Shown: positions 1 to 7,674 of the stretch, in pieces | How positions within the stretch are numbered: position 1 is the first letter of the stretch | How the letters are laid out: each line of letters opens with the position of its first letter | Origin: Paenibacillus ehimensis NBRC 15659 | Lineage (GTDB): Bacteria; Bacillota; Bacilli; Paenibacillales; NBRC-103111 | Assembly: GCF_004000785.1 (NCBI RefSeq) | Contig: NZ_BILX01000018.1 | Coordinates: 1-64,000, forward strand | Direction of reading: 5' to 3' | DNA: 64,000 nucleotides | The notes under the pieces: model-generated | What the model was told of the DNA's origin: nothing | What the model saw: only the letters and a program-made list of their open reading frames with translations | Databases searched by the model: none | Program-made: the position numbers and the translations under genes

Positions 1-781
1 ACATTAGATTTTCACAAGCGGATTCTATCACTTTCATTTTTTTGTCGCGCAGCAGCGCTTCCACACTGATGTATGGCATTAAGCTAATCCCTAACCCGCT
101 TACAACACACTCTTTCATGGCCTCCATGCTGTTAAATTCCAAGTAATTACACGTATCTATTCCTTTCTGAATTAAGTACTCCTCAAAAAATCGCCTTAAC
201 GAACAATTTTTCTCGCTAAAAATGATACACTCGCCATTTGATTCTTCTATAGTTTTGATGGAATGATTACTTTCTCCTACAAAGACTAACGGTTCTTCCG
301 AGTAAATTTCGGTGATGAGCTGTGGATCGCATACCTGCGGTTCTAAGGTGATCGCAATGTCTAACTCTCCGGAGTGGAGTCTCTGTCGCAAGGCGGAACA
401 ATGATCGTTAATAAGAGAGACGGTCACCTCGGGGTAATTCTTTTTATACTTGGATAGCACGGGCCCTAGTTTGTATACGGTTAAGGTTGCTGATGCGCCG
501 ATGCGGAGTTGGCCTTTGACCGTAGAGTCATCGGAAGAAATTTGTTTTATTTTTGAATATGCGGTTAGCAATTCTACTACATAAGGATACAGTTCCTGTC
601 CAACCGTGGTGAGTTTAATTTGTTTTCCTAATCGGTCAAACAATGGAACCCCGATTTCATGCTCGATTTGCTGAATATGAGAAGTAATCGTGGCCTGTGA
701 GTACTGAAGAGCGTGAGCTGCTTTTGTAAAGCTATTCAATTCCGCAACGGCTTTAAAGGATTGAAATTGACGAATGTCGAT
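1..781 (-). CDS. LysR family transcriptional regulator (3' end outside window)
   Basis: DNA-binding regulator with an N-terminal winged helix-turn-helix (residues about 1-60, DIRQFQSFKAVAELNSFTKA) followed by a LysR substrate-binding domain. I translated this strand by hand: it is open from the window edge to 781, about 260 codons, so roughly 30-40 C-terminal residues lie outside. No ATG, GTG or TTG precedes the conserved N-terminus before an in-frame stop; the only well-placed candidate is an ATC (779-781) or the neighbouring ATA/ATT, six bases after a GGGGGAG ribosome binding site. It is divergent from the DJ-1/PfpI gene, its most likely target. Family call is firm, start codon is not. Confidence 0.85.
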   Translation of the reverse strand, partial: MDIRQFQSFKAVAELNSFTKAAHALQYSQATITSHIQQIEHEIGVPLFDRLGKQIKLTTVGQELYPYVVELLTAYSKIKQISSDDSTVKGQLRIGASATLTVYKLGPVLSKYKKNYPEVTVSLINDHCSALRQRLHSGELDIAITLEPQVCDPQLITEIYSEEPLVFVGESNHSIKTIEESNGECIIFSEKNCSLRRFFEEYLIQKGIDTCNYLEFNSMEAMKECVVSGLGISLMPYISVEALLRDKKMKVIESACENLM

Positions 782-899
782 TTTTATCTCCCCCGTAGAT
801 GTACATTGTTATCAGTAATTCTAAACATAAAGATTAGTTATTTCAATTTTACTAATGAATGATAGTATCATATGATTCTTAAAAAAGGAGATGAATCAT

Positions 900-1490
900 A
901 TGAAAAAAGTATGTCTACTATTGCCGAATGGCTTTGAAGCTGTGGAAGCAAGCGTATTTACAGATGTGATCGGATGGAACAAGGACGAGGGGGATGGATC
1001 AACGCAGCTCATTACTGTCGGAACTCGAAAAGAATTAAAATGCACCTGGAATTTTACCGTGATCCCCGAAAAGGTCATTTCAGAGGTGACCGTCCAGGAA
1101 TTCGATGCGCTGGCGCTGCCTGGCGGTTTTGAAGAGGCCGGATTTTATGAGGATGCTTTTCGCCCCGATGTTCTTGAATTTATACGTGAATTCGACAGGC
1201 AGGGGAAGATCATTGCATCGATTTGTGTAGGGGCTTTGCCGCTTGGCCAAAGCGGCATTCTGCAAGGAAGAAAGGCGACGACCTATAATCTGAATAACCG
1301 CAAGCGGCAGCTGCAGCTGGAGGCCATGGGAGCCCACGTGATTCCGGATCAACCCGTTGTAAGAGATGGAAATGTCATTACTTCGTTTAATCCGTCGACC
1401 GCATTCGCCGTAGCCTTTGACCTTCTAGAATCTCTTACTTCTACGGAAAATGCAAACCACGTGAAAAGACTCATGGGATTCCTCGCTTAA
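900..1490 (+). CDS. DJ-1/PfpI family protein (glutamine amidotransferase-like)
   Basis: A 196-residue single-domain DJ-1/PfpI protein. The fold signature is visible: N-terminal strand KKVCLLLPNGFEAVEA with the conserved Glu near residue 16, LALPGG near 72-77, and the nucleophile elbow ASICVGA with Cys at about 109. Members act as glyoxalase/deglycase-like enzymes, chaperones or thiazole-pathway proteins; which applies here cannot be told. The ribosome binding site AAAAAAGGAG abuts an ATG at 891, leaving no spacing, so the second ATG at 900 (9 bases away) is the better start. Divergent from the LysR gene and convergent with the aldolase, with a shared terminator between. Confidence 0.85.
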   Translation: MKKVCLLLPNGFEAVEASVFTDVIGWNKDEGDGSTQLITVGTRKELKCTWNFTVIPEKVISEVTVQEFDALALPGGFEEAGFYEDAFRPDVLEFIREFDRQGKIIASICVGALPLGQSGILQGRKATTYNLNNRKRQLQLEAMGAHVIPDQPVVRDGNVITSFNPSTAFAVAFDLLESLTSTENANHVKRLMGFLA

Positions 1491-1513
1491 TTTCAATTTC
1501 GGATCGCTGGACA

Positions 1514-1558
1514 TAAGAAACGACCCCGAGCTTAGTTCAAGTTCGGGGTCGTTATTCT
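1514..1558. terminator. Bidirectional terminator between convergent genes
   Basis: An inverted repeat of about 12 bp (AACGACCCCGA ... TTCGGGGTCGTT) flanked by A-rich and T-rich ends lies between the DJ-1/PfpI gene and the aldolase and can serve both. Confidence 0.8.
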
Positions 1559-2445
1559 TATTGAATGGAGGCTTCGTAAATGTCCTGAACGGATTTGGAA
1601 AGCACCGCGTTGAATTCTTCGTCTGTTTGCCCGGCGGTGAGGTCCTGTGATAAAGCACGCGAGAAGCTTGCGATCAATCCGTGATTTTGTGCCAGCTTTT
1701 CGTTGGCTTCCGCTTGCGAATAACCGCCCGACAAAGCTACAATCCGTACAACGTGCGGGTCCTTCATCAGATCGCTGTAGAAATTGTTTTCCGTCGGTAT
1801 GGAAAGCTTCAGCATGATTTTTGCGTCTTTGTCGAGAGCGGATAATTGAGCGGAAATTTCGTCCTTCAGTAGTTTTTCCGATGTTACTTTATCCGCGCTA
1901 TAAATATCCACTTCCGGCTCGATGATCGGAACCAGACCCATTTCCACGATTTGTTTCCCGATGGCAAACTGCTGCTCAACGACTTTTTTGATTCCGGCAG
2001 GATTCGCTTCTTTAATCAGCGAGCGCATTTTCGTTCCGAAGATGTTTCGTTCAACCGCCCGCTTCAGAAGGTCGTTTAAATCAGGGATCGGTTTCATGAG
2101 CTGAACCCCGTCTTCCAGATCGGCGAGTCCTTTATCGACTTTCAGAAAAGGCACAATCCCTTTCTTCTCCCATAGATAATCGGCCGTCAATTGGCCGTCT
2201 ATGGAGCGGTCCATCGTGTTCTCGAACAAGATTGCCCCCAAAATGTACCGGGAATCAAACGCCGGACTTTTAATAATGCGCGTTCTCATCTCATGAACCA
2301 GTGCATACATCTCTTCTTCGTTGGAATAGCTCGATTCTTGGATGCCGTACTGGGCCAGCGCTTTAGGGGTACTTCCGCCGCTTTGGTCCAAGGCCGCGAT
2401 AAAGCCTTTTCCCGTATGGATTCGCTCCAATTGTTTTGTATTCAT
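1558..2445 (-). CDS. fda: Fructose-bisphosphate aldolase class I
   Basis: Reversible cleavage of fructose 1,6-bisphosphate to glyceraldehyde 3-phosphate and dihydroxyacetone phosphate in glycolysis/gluconeogenesis, by the Schiff-base mechanism. The 295-residue protein matches bacterial class I aldolases of the staphylococcal type throughout: [13 protein letters not shown] (18-30), a FENTMDR segment and IMLKLSIP with Lys213, the expected Schiff-base residue. It starts with ATG behind GGAAGGAG. Class I is metal-independent, unlike the class II enzyme usual in bacilli, so this is often a second aldolase. Apparently monocistronic; the stop lies in the shared terminator. Confidence 0.93.
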   Translation of the reverse strand: MNTKQLERIHTGKGFIAALDQSGGSTPKALAQYGIQESSYSNEEEMYALVHEMRTRIIKSPAFDSRYILGAILFENTMDRSIDGQLTADYLWEKKGIVPFLKVDKGLADLEDGVQLMKPIPDLNDLLKRAVERNIFGTKMRSLIKEANPAGIKKVVEQQFAIGKQIVEMGLVPIIEPEVDIYSADKVTSEKLLKDEISAQLSALDKDAKIMLKLSIPTENNFYSDLMKDPHVVRIVALSGGYSQAEANEKLAQNHGLIASFSRALSQDLTAGQTDEEFNAVLSKSVQDIYEASIQ

Positions 2446-2638
2446 GAATGTTTCTCCTTCCTTTTTGTGGACTGAATGACCTCTTGAATTCTTTTATTAT
2501 AGCACTTTTATTTGCAGACATACATTGCTGCAGATCACCGGTATGTGAAAAAATACGCAAAAGGAAAATACAGTGAAACTGTCGAACATCATAAGAATAC
2601 ATACTTAAATCGGTTATTAATAAGGAGAGTGACGGGCA

Positions 2639-3244
2639 ATGGCCGACAATGAACTTTTGACACGGCAGCAGGAGCTGCAAATCGAAGCGGCAGCGGTAGC
2701 GGAGGAATTGAAAATCGACGAATTGCTGTCTTCGGCAGGCCATCCGGTTCGAGTCGGAAGCGCGGCGCTCGGGCTGATGGTGTGGAGAGATCTGGATATT
2801 ACCGTGGTGTGCTCCAAGCTCAACATCGATGAAGTAACCCGGATCGCTTCGGCGCTCATGGTCCGCCAAGGAATGCGGGAGCTTCGGTTTCTGAATGACT
2901 CCGGCGTCTGGAATACGGATCCCGGCTATCCTGATGGGCTATACCTCGGATTAAAGTATAGAGCGCGGAGCGGGATGGATTGGAAGCTCGATATCTGGTT
3001 CGTCGACGAACCGGACAAACAGCCTGATCTCATGCATATCCGGACGATGCCTGGCCGGCTTACCCCGGAGCTGCGGGAGTCCATTCTGACCATCAAAGAT
3101 TGCTGGGCCACGCGCGCTGAATACGGAAAAGAAGTGAAGAGCTATGACATTTATACGGCCGTACTGGACGATAACGTGCGGACACCGTTTCAATTCCAGG
3201 AGTGGTTAAACAACAAAGCTAACTTCGGTGAACTTTCGTTATAA
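2639..3244 (+). CDS. Nucleotidyltransferase-fold protein, function unknown
   Basis: A 201-residue cytosolic protein with a full nucleotidyltransferase active-site pattern: G40-S41, nine residues, then D51-L-D53, and a third carboxylate at D118 in WKLDIWF. This pattern is shared by MNT/aminoglycoside-type nucleotidyltransferases and related phosphotransferases. No helical kinase or other extra domain is visible. The ATG follows AAGGAG with 9 bases of spacing. It lies upstream of the FusB-type gene but that gene has its own promoter. Substrate cannot be inferred; an antibiotic-modifying role is only a possibility. Confidence 0.6.
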   Translation: MADNELLTRQQELQIEAAAVAEELKIDELLSSAGHPVRVGSAALGLMVWRDLDITVVCSKLNIDEVTRIASALMVRQGMRELRFLNDSGVWNTDPGYPDGLYLGLKYRARSGMDWKLDIWFVDEPDKQPDLMHIRTMPGRLTPELRESILTIKDCWATRAEYGKEVKSYDIYTAVLDDNVRTPFQFQEWLNNKANFGELSL

Positions 3245-3256
3245 TCGAATTTGCAA

Positions 3257-3285
3257 TTGTGACAAAGACCGAGTTCTTTTATAAT
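3257..3285 (+). promoter_or_regulatory. Sigma-A promoter of the fusB-like operon
   Basis: TTGTGA (3257-3262), 17-base spacer, TATAAT (3280-3285). Transcription would start near 3292, just upstream of the leader peptide's ribosome binding site. Confidence 0.7.
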
Positions 3286-3309
3286 GACGGATGAATGGAG
3301 GCGGTTGAG

Positions 3310-3357
3310 ATGGCAAAGTATTTTGCCGGAACAAGAAGCAGCTCATGCAAAGCCTAA
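3310..3357 (+). CDS. 15-residue leader peptide of the fusB-like gene
   Basis: ATG at 3310 follows GGAGG (3297-3301) with 8 bases of spacing and reads MAKYFAGTRSSSCKA then TAA. Its last codons lie inside the left arm of a 12-bp hairpin (3341-3352 with 3371-3382). Size, placement and overlap with the hairpin are those of ribosome-stalling leader peptides of inducible antibiotic-resistance genes. No homologue is claimed; the peptide is inferred from position and signals. Confidence 0.6.
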   Translation: MAKYFAGTRSSSCKA

Positions 3358-3478
3358 CATTAGGGCGATACTTTGCATGGGCCGAACGGTTATTTCGTTA
3401 ACTTGTCGCCCGAGATAGCTTGGATCGGTTCTAATCATGGGCTTTGCACCTATTTTTGTTTTCATCAAAAATAAGGGG
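3341..3478 (+). promoter_or_regulatory. Putative attenuator in the fusB-like leader
   Basis: Hairpin 1 pairs 3341-3352 with 3371-3382 (12 bp, one G-U). Its left arm TGCAAAGCC (3346-3354) can instead pair with GGCTTTGCA at 3440-3448. A last hairpin pairs 3449-3458 with 3466-3476 and buries the AAGG of the ribosome binding site of the fusB-like gene (AAGGGG, 3473-3478). Mutually exclusive pairing plus site occlusion suggests translational attenuation; the switching order is my inference. Confidence 0.55.
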
Positions 3479-3487
3479 CTGAAAGCC

Positions 3488-4156
3488 ATGGTCAAACCAT
3501 TACCATTCATTAAAAACCATCAGTATAACTTCATCAACAAGCAGGTCGATCTGCTGGAGCGTGCCTGCAATTCCGTTACCGATCCGAAAGTGGTCGAATC
3601 GGTAAGATATAGCGTTCACTTCAACATTCTAGAAGCGTTCCCGGATGCCGACGAGCTTCAAAAGCAACTATTGGAAAAGGTTGCGATGCTGCGTACGGAG
3701 GGAGAATTCCGGCATTATTTGCGCTCGTTGGAGCCTTATTTGGCGGAATTTCCGGTAGTGACGGGAAAGCAGCTTGCCAAGCTGTTCCCCAAAAACAAAA
3801 AGCTGAAGCTTCCCGACTTCGCCGCGATCGATTACCGCTATGTCACTTATCTTGGCTGGGTGGACATCGCGACCCATAAATTGTTCATCGTGTACCGTCT
3901 GAACGGGCGGCTCGTCGGCGTCGAGGGAAGATATATTCCGACGAATAAAAGCGTCTGCTTTTTGTGCAATAGGCATGCGGAGGTTGCGTTATTTACGACG
4001 GTCACCAAATCGAAGCCGGCGAACGCTTCGCCTGATTACTACAAGGCGATCGGCAACTATTTATGCGTAGACAGCGAGGTTTGCAACAAGAACATGACGG
4101 ATGTCACCGCACTTGAGAAGTTTGTTCGAGAGGCGGTGGGAACCCATGAATCGTAA
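3488..4156 (+). CDS. FusB/FusC family EF-G-binding protein (fusidic acid resistance type)
   Basis: Proteins of this family bind elongation factor G and release it from fusidic-acid-stalled ribosomes, giving target protection. The 222-residue sequence has the family layout: a helical N-terminal domain (FIKNHQYNFINKQ), then a C-terminal treble-clef-like zinc domain with Cys157-x2-Cys160 and Cys193/Cys199 (VCFLCNRH; NYLCVDSEVC). Length fits the 213-residue family norm. ATG at 3488 has AAGGGG 9 bases upstream, preferred over ATG 3437, which lies in leader structure. The stop overlaps the ATG of the MFS exporter, so the two are translationally coupled. Real resistance is untested; many chromosomal Bacillota homologues exist. 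Confidence 0.82.
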   Translation: MVKPLPFIKNHQYNFINKQVDLLERACNSVTDPKVVESVRYSVHFNILEAFPDADELQKQLLEKVAMLRTEGEFRHYLRSLEPYLAEFPVVTGKQLAKLFPKNKKLKLPDFAAIDYRYVTYLGWVDIATHKLFIVYRLNGRLVGVEGRYIPTNKSVCFLCNRHAEVALFTTVTKSKPANASPDYYKAIGNYLCVDSEVCNKNMTDVTALEKFVREAVGTHES

Positions 4157-5546
4157 TTGGGTTCTCGTATCCATTCTTATCGTTCTGTTCTTGAGCGCGA
4201 TGGAAGCGACGATCGTCACCACGGCGATGAAATCCATTGTCGACGATTTGAAGGGCATGGAACTGATGAATATGACGTTCTCCGTTTACCTGCTCATCAC
4301 GGCCGTAACCACGCCGATTTACGGCAAGCTCGCGGATTTGTACGGCCGCAAGCGCGTGCTCATGATCGCCATTGCCATTTTTCTGCTTGGCTCCGTCCTT
4401 TGCGGGGCGGCGGCTACGATGCAGCAGCTCGTCCTCTTTCGTGCCGTACAGGCACTGGGCGCCGGGGCGATCTTTCCGGTCACGATGACCATCATCGGCG
4501 ACATCTATACGCCGGAGGAACAGACGCGCCTGCAGGGGATTTTCAGCAGCGTATGGGCTCTCTCCAGCATCGTCGGCCCGTTGATCGGGGGGCTGATCGT
4601 CGAATTCGCCGACTGGCGATGGATCTTCCTCCTTAACCTGCCGCTCGGCCTGGCGGCGCTGCTGCTGCTATCGTTCGCTTACAGGGAGATGTTCCAGCCA
4701 GCGGGCAGATCCATCGATTGGCTTGGAGCTGTCTCGTTCCTGGCAAGTATTTCGTCGCTGCTCATCGTGCTGCTGTTCGGGGGAGCGAGCGGCTTCCTTT
4801 CGCCGGTCCATCTGCTGCTCGCGGCTTTGTTCGTGCTGTTTGGCATCGTCTTTATCGCGGTCGAGCGGCGCGTATCCGAGCCGTTCATGCCGCTGGACCT
4901 GTTCCGGAACCGAGTCATCCTCATTCCGAATCTGTTCAGCTTTCTGGCGTATGCCTTTCCTATCGCGACGACGGTCTATTTCCCGCTTTGGCTGCAAACG
5001 CTCAAGCATCAGTCGCCGATCGTGTCGGGCTTCGCGGTCGCCATTGCGACAGTCGGATGGCCGCTTGGCGCCACAGCGGCAGGCAAGCTCATGAAACGGG
5101 TTCCGCCTAAGCGGGTCGCCGTCCTTGGAGCAGGTCTGCTCGGCTTCAGCGGCCTGATGCTGTCAACCATTACGACTGCAACGCCGGTACCGGTTTTCTT
5201 CGTCCTCATGCTTCTGGCGGGTTTCGGCCTCGGCCTTTGCCGGACCGTGCTCATGATTCTGATGCAGAACGCCGTCGAGAACCGCCAGCGCGGCATCGCC
5301 ATGTCGACGAGCGCACTCATGAATACGCTGGGTCAGACGGTGTTTATCGCGGTTTTCGGCGTGGTGTTCAATGCATCCGCGTCCGCTAGCGAAATCGCGG
5401 ATCCGGCGCACGGCATCCACGTCGTCTTTGTCTGCGTCGCGGTCGTTACCGTGCTGGCTTTTCTGGTCTCGCTATGGCTTCCGGGCATTTCCAACCGGGA
5501 CCTGTTCGGCGACGGAAAAGACGCTGCGGTGCAAAAGAATACGTAA
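4146..5546 (+). CDS. MFS drug exporter, DHA2 (14-helix) family
   Basis: Proton-driven export of small hydrophobic compounds across the cytoplasmic membrane. The 466-residue protein shows repeated membrane segments, the N-terminal signature SAMEATIVTTAMKSI, motif A GKLADLYGRKRVL and motif C-like GPLIGGLIVE typical of DHA2/EmrB-QacA transporters. The ATG at 4146 overlaps the fusB-like stop (ATGAATCGTAA), placing the exporter in the same regulated operon and suggesting that target protection and efflux are made together. An upstream in-frame start at 4101 would lie deep in the preceding gene and is rejected. Substrate unknown. Ends before a strong terminator. Confidence 0.88.
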   Translation: MNRNWVLVSILIVLFLSAMEATIVTTAMKSIVDDLKGMELMNMTFSVYLLITAVTTPIYGKLADLYGRKRVLMIAIAIFLLGSVLCGAAATMQQLVLFRAVQALGAGAIFPVTMTIIGDIYTPEEQTRLQGIFSSVWALSSIVGPLIGGLIVEFADWRWIFLLNLPLGLAALLLLSFAYREMFQPAGRSIDWLGAVSFLASISSLLIVLLFGGASGFLSPVHLLLAALFVLFGIVFIAVERRVSEPFMPLDLFRNRVILIPNLFSFLAYAFPIATTVYFPLWLQTLKHQSPIVSGFAVAIATVGWPLGATAAGKLMKRVPPKRVAVLGAGLLGFSGLMLSTITTATPVPVFFVLMLLAGFGLGLCRTVLMILMQNAVENRQRGIAMSTSALMNTLGQTVFIAVFGVVFNASASASEIADPAHGIHVVFVCVAVVTVLAFLVSLWLPGISNRDLFGDGKDAAVQKNT

Positions 5547-5554
5547 TTCGATAA

Positions 5555-5597
5555 GAAAAAGGCAGTTTCGGGGGATGATCCCCCCGAGCTGCCTTTT
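5555..5597 (+). terminator. Terminator of the fusB-like/MFS operon
   Basis: AAAAAGGCAG and CGGGGG pair with CCCCCG and CTGCCTTTTT around a short ATGAT loop, ending in a T run. Confidence 0.85.
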
Positions 5598-5620
5598 TGA
5601 AAAATAAACCATTTTGCGGA

Positions 5621-5649
5621 TTGACACGTCCAGATACGAAAATTATAAT
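5621..5649 (+). promoter_or_regulatory. Consensus sigma-A promoter of the marR gene
   Basis: TTGACA (5621-5626), 17 bases, TATAAT (5644-5649). The start region carries ATAGCAACTAT (5654-5664), sharing its core with the palindromes upstream of the next MFS gene, so autoregulation is likely. Confidence 0.8.
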
Positions 5650-5693
5650 GGTCATAGCAACTATCATCATGTCGACTATGTTGGAGGCTGCCA

Positions 5694-6119
5694 TTGGAGT
5701 TAGAAAAGTATATCGGCGTTATCGTGCACCGGGCAGATTTGAAGCTTAACAATTATTATCAAAAGGTAGTGAATCCTTTCGGGATTACCGTGGACCAATG
5801 GGAGATATTGGTCATCCTTTGGGAAAAGGAGGGGATCACCCAAAAAGAGCTTGCGGAAAGGCTGTACAAGGACCAGACGAACATTGCCCGGATGCTGTTC
5901 AAGCTTGAAAAGAAGGGCTTCGTTCACCGCGTAACCCATGAGACGGACCGCAGATCGCTGCGGGTATATTTGACCCCCAAAGGCAGGGAAATTAAAGAGG
6001 ACATCCTTGCTCCGTCGATCGAAGCTTATAAGAAAACTGTCGAAGGGCTGTCCGAGGAAGAAGTCGAGACCTTTAGAAGAATCCTTGCCGTGATGTATAA
6101 TAACGTGAAGGATTTGTAG
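5694..6119 (+). CDS. MarR family transcriptional regulator
   Basis: A 141-residue winged-helix repressor. The DNA-binding part is clear: ITQKELAERLYKDQTNIARMLFKLEKKGFV, then the wing ETDRRSLRVYLTPKG; flanking helices form the dimer domain. Starts at TTG 5694, six bases after GGAGG. The following MFS gene has its own promoter with palindromes TTGCTATAGCAA, and the marR promoter carries a related element, so the protein probably represses both and is released by an exporter substrate. That link is inferred from repeated sites and adjacency. Confidence 0.9.
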   Translation: MELEKYIGVIVHRADLKLNNYYQKVVNPFGITVDQWEILVILWEKEGITQKELAERLYKDQTNIARMLFKLEKKGFVHRVTHETDRRSLRVYLTPKGREIKEDILAPSIEAYKKTVEGLSEEEVETFRRILAVMYNNVKDL

Positions 6120-6159
6120 AGATTTGCTCATATCACTGCTTTGCTTTTTTTTAACTATA

Positions 6160-6177
6160 TAGTTGCTATGGCAACTA
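6160..6177. promoter_or_regulatory. Putative MarR operator 1
   Basis: TAGTTGCTATGGCAACTA, a near-perfect 18-base palindrome (8 of 9 positions) between marR and the MFS gene. Its core GCTATRGCAAC recurs at 6252-6263 and, in part, at 5654-5664. Confidence 0.55.
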
Positions 6178-6218
6178 TAGACAAGACTACTTTTCAAATG
6201 TTAAATGCCGAAAAGTCG

Positions 6219-6279
6219 TTGGCAGCTATAACTTTTTTTTATATTATATACTTGCTATAGCAACCAATGTTATAGCAAG
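6219..6279 (+). promoter_or_regulatory. Promoter of the MFS gene with overlapping MarR operator 2
   Basis: TTGGCA (6219-6224), 17 bases, TATTAT (6242-6247). The perfect palindrome TTGCTATAGCAA (6252-6263) covers the expected start site and a further half-site TATAGCAAG (6271-6279) follows, just before the ribosome binding site. Confidence 0.6.
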
Positions 6280-6297
6280 TAAATGGAGGTAACGGGA

Positions 6298-7674
6298 ATG
6301 GAACAAGGTGAAAGCAAGGTTGGTATTTTTGACGCCGGTTATCGGGCATTGACCATCGGCATCATTTTGGCTGTGACTACCGTAGCGTTCGAGGGCTTGG
6401 CGATTACGACCATCGCGCCGGATTTGGCGCAGCATTTAAAGGGCATTTCGTTATACGGCTGGATCTTCAGCGCCTTCTTGTTGTCGCAAATCTTGGGCAC
6501 GATGGTCATCGGCCAGCAAATCGGAAAGATAGGCGTGTACCGTTCATTTTCCTTGTCCATCGTTTTGTTTGTGGCCGGTATTCTGATCGCGGCTACCTCC
6601 GTCAATATGCCGATGTTAATCGCCGGAAGAGCGTTTCAAGGCTTCGGCGCAGGGGCTATTGTAACATGCGTGTACTACAGCATCACCTTAAGCTATCCCG
6701 ATGCGCTCCGCACGAAAATTTTGGCCGCGTTTTCCAGCGCTTATATTTTGCCGGCGTTGATCGGTCCGTATATTGCCGGATTGCTGGCCGAATATGTCTC
6801 GTGGAGATTCGTGTTCTGGCTTGTTCTGCCCCTGATCGCATTGGCGGTATTGTTGACGCTTCCTTCCTTCCGCAAGCTTCAAGCGGATAGCGCTCCGGTG
6901 ATGAAAAGCGGACGCAAGGAAGGATACGCTTTATGGCTGACGATCGGCACGGGGCTGCTGCTGAGCGGGTTGGGTTTTATTTCCGGTTGGAAGGGCATTG
7001 CGCTTGCGCTTATCGGGTTGATCGTCATGGTTCGGCCTCTGCGGCAGCTGCTCCCCGCGGGAACTTTCTCCGCAAAAAAAGGACTGCCGGCCACCATCGT
7101 TTCGAGAGGGCTGTATGTAGCCTGCTATGTTGCTACCGAGAGCTATGTCGTATTGGCTCTGACGGAGGTCAAAGGCTTGCCCGCAGACCTTGCCGGGCTG
7201 ATTGTCGCCGCAGGTGCATTAAGCTGGTCCGCCGCAGCTTGGCTGCAATCCAAATTGGACGAAAAGGATAGCGGCCGCGGTAGAAAACAACGGATTACAG
7301 CAGGTATTGGCTTAATGATCGTGGGCGTATCGCTGGTGATCACGTCGGTAGGACTGGAGAGCGGGGGAATTGGGTTTGCCGTCATATCGCAAATCTTTAC
7401 CGGGTTCGGCATCGGTTTGGCCAATCCGACGACAGGAGCCATTGCGCTGCAGCATGCCCGCCCGGGCGAGGAAGGCGAGATTTCCTCCTATCTCCAATTC
7501 GTCGACGCTTTTTGCCCGGGGCTGAGCATCGGAATTGGCGGAGCTTTAATCGCTGTGAGCGGGCATTTTAGTCAAGGTATTTTTACGGGGATCATGCTGG
7601 CCCTATTCGCTCAGCTGCTCTTTATTGTATTGAGCTTCCTCCTATCTTTTCGTATTGCCAAAAGAGGCGATTAG
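6298..7674 (+). CDS. MFS transporter (probable drug exporter)
   Basis: A 458-residue integral membrane protein with about 12-14 hydrophobic segments and MFS features near the N-terminus (VTTVAFEGLAITTIAPDLA, GQQIGKIGVYRSF) and the segment GRAFQGFGAGAIV. Substrate is not predictable, but a local MarR regulator and shared operators make it an inducible drug or toxic-compound pump. ATG 6298 is chosen because GGAGG at 6285-6289 sits inside the N-terminus implied by an earlier ATG at 6283. The stop overlaps by 3-4 bases the stop of the convergent serine hydrolase. Confidence 0.85.
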   Translation: MEQGESKVGIFDAGYRALTIGIILAVTTVAFEGLAITTIAPDLAQHLKGISLYGWIFSAFLLSQILGTMVIGQQIGKIGVYRSFSLSIVLFVAGILIAATSVNMPMLIAGRAFQGFGAGAIVTCVYYSITLSYPDALRTKILAAFSSAYILPALIGPYIAGLLAEYVSWRFVFWLVLPLIALAVLLTLPSFRKLQADSAPVMKSGRKEGYALWLTIGTGLLLSGLGFISGWKGIALALIGLIVMVRPLRQLLPAGTFSAKKGLPATIVSRGLYVACYVATESYVVLALTEVKGLPADLAGLIVAAGALSWSAAAWLQSKLDEKDSGRGRKQRITAGIGLMIVGVSLVITSVGLESGGIGFAVISQIFTGFGIGLANPTTGAIALQHARPGEEGEISSYLQFVDAFCPGLSIGIGGALIAVSGHFSQGIFTGIMLALFAQLLFIVLSFLLSFRIAKRGD

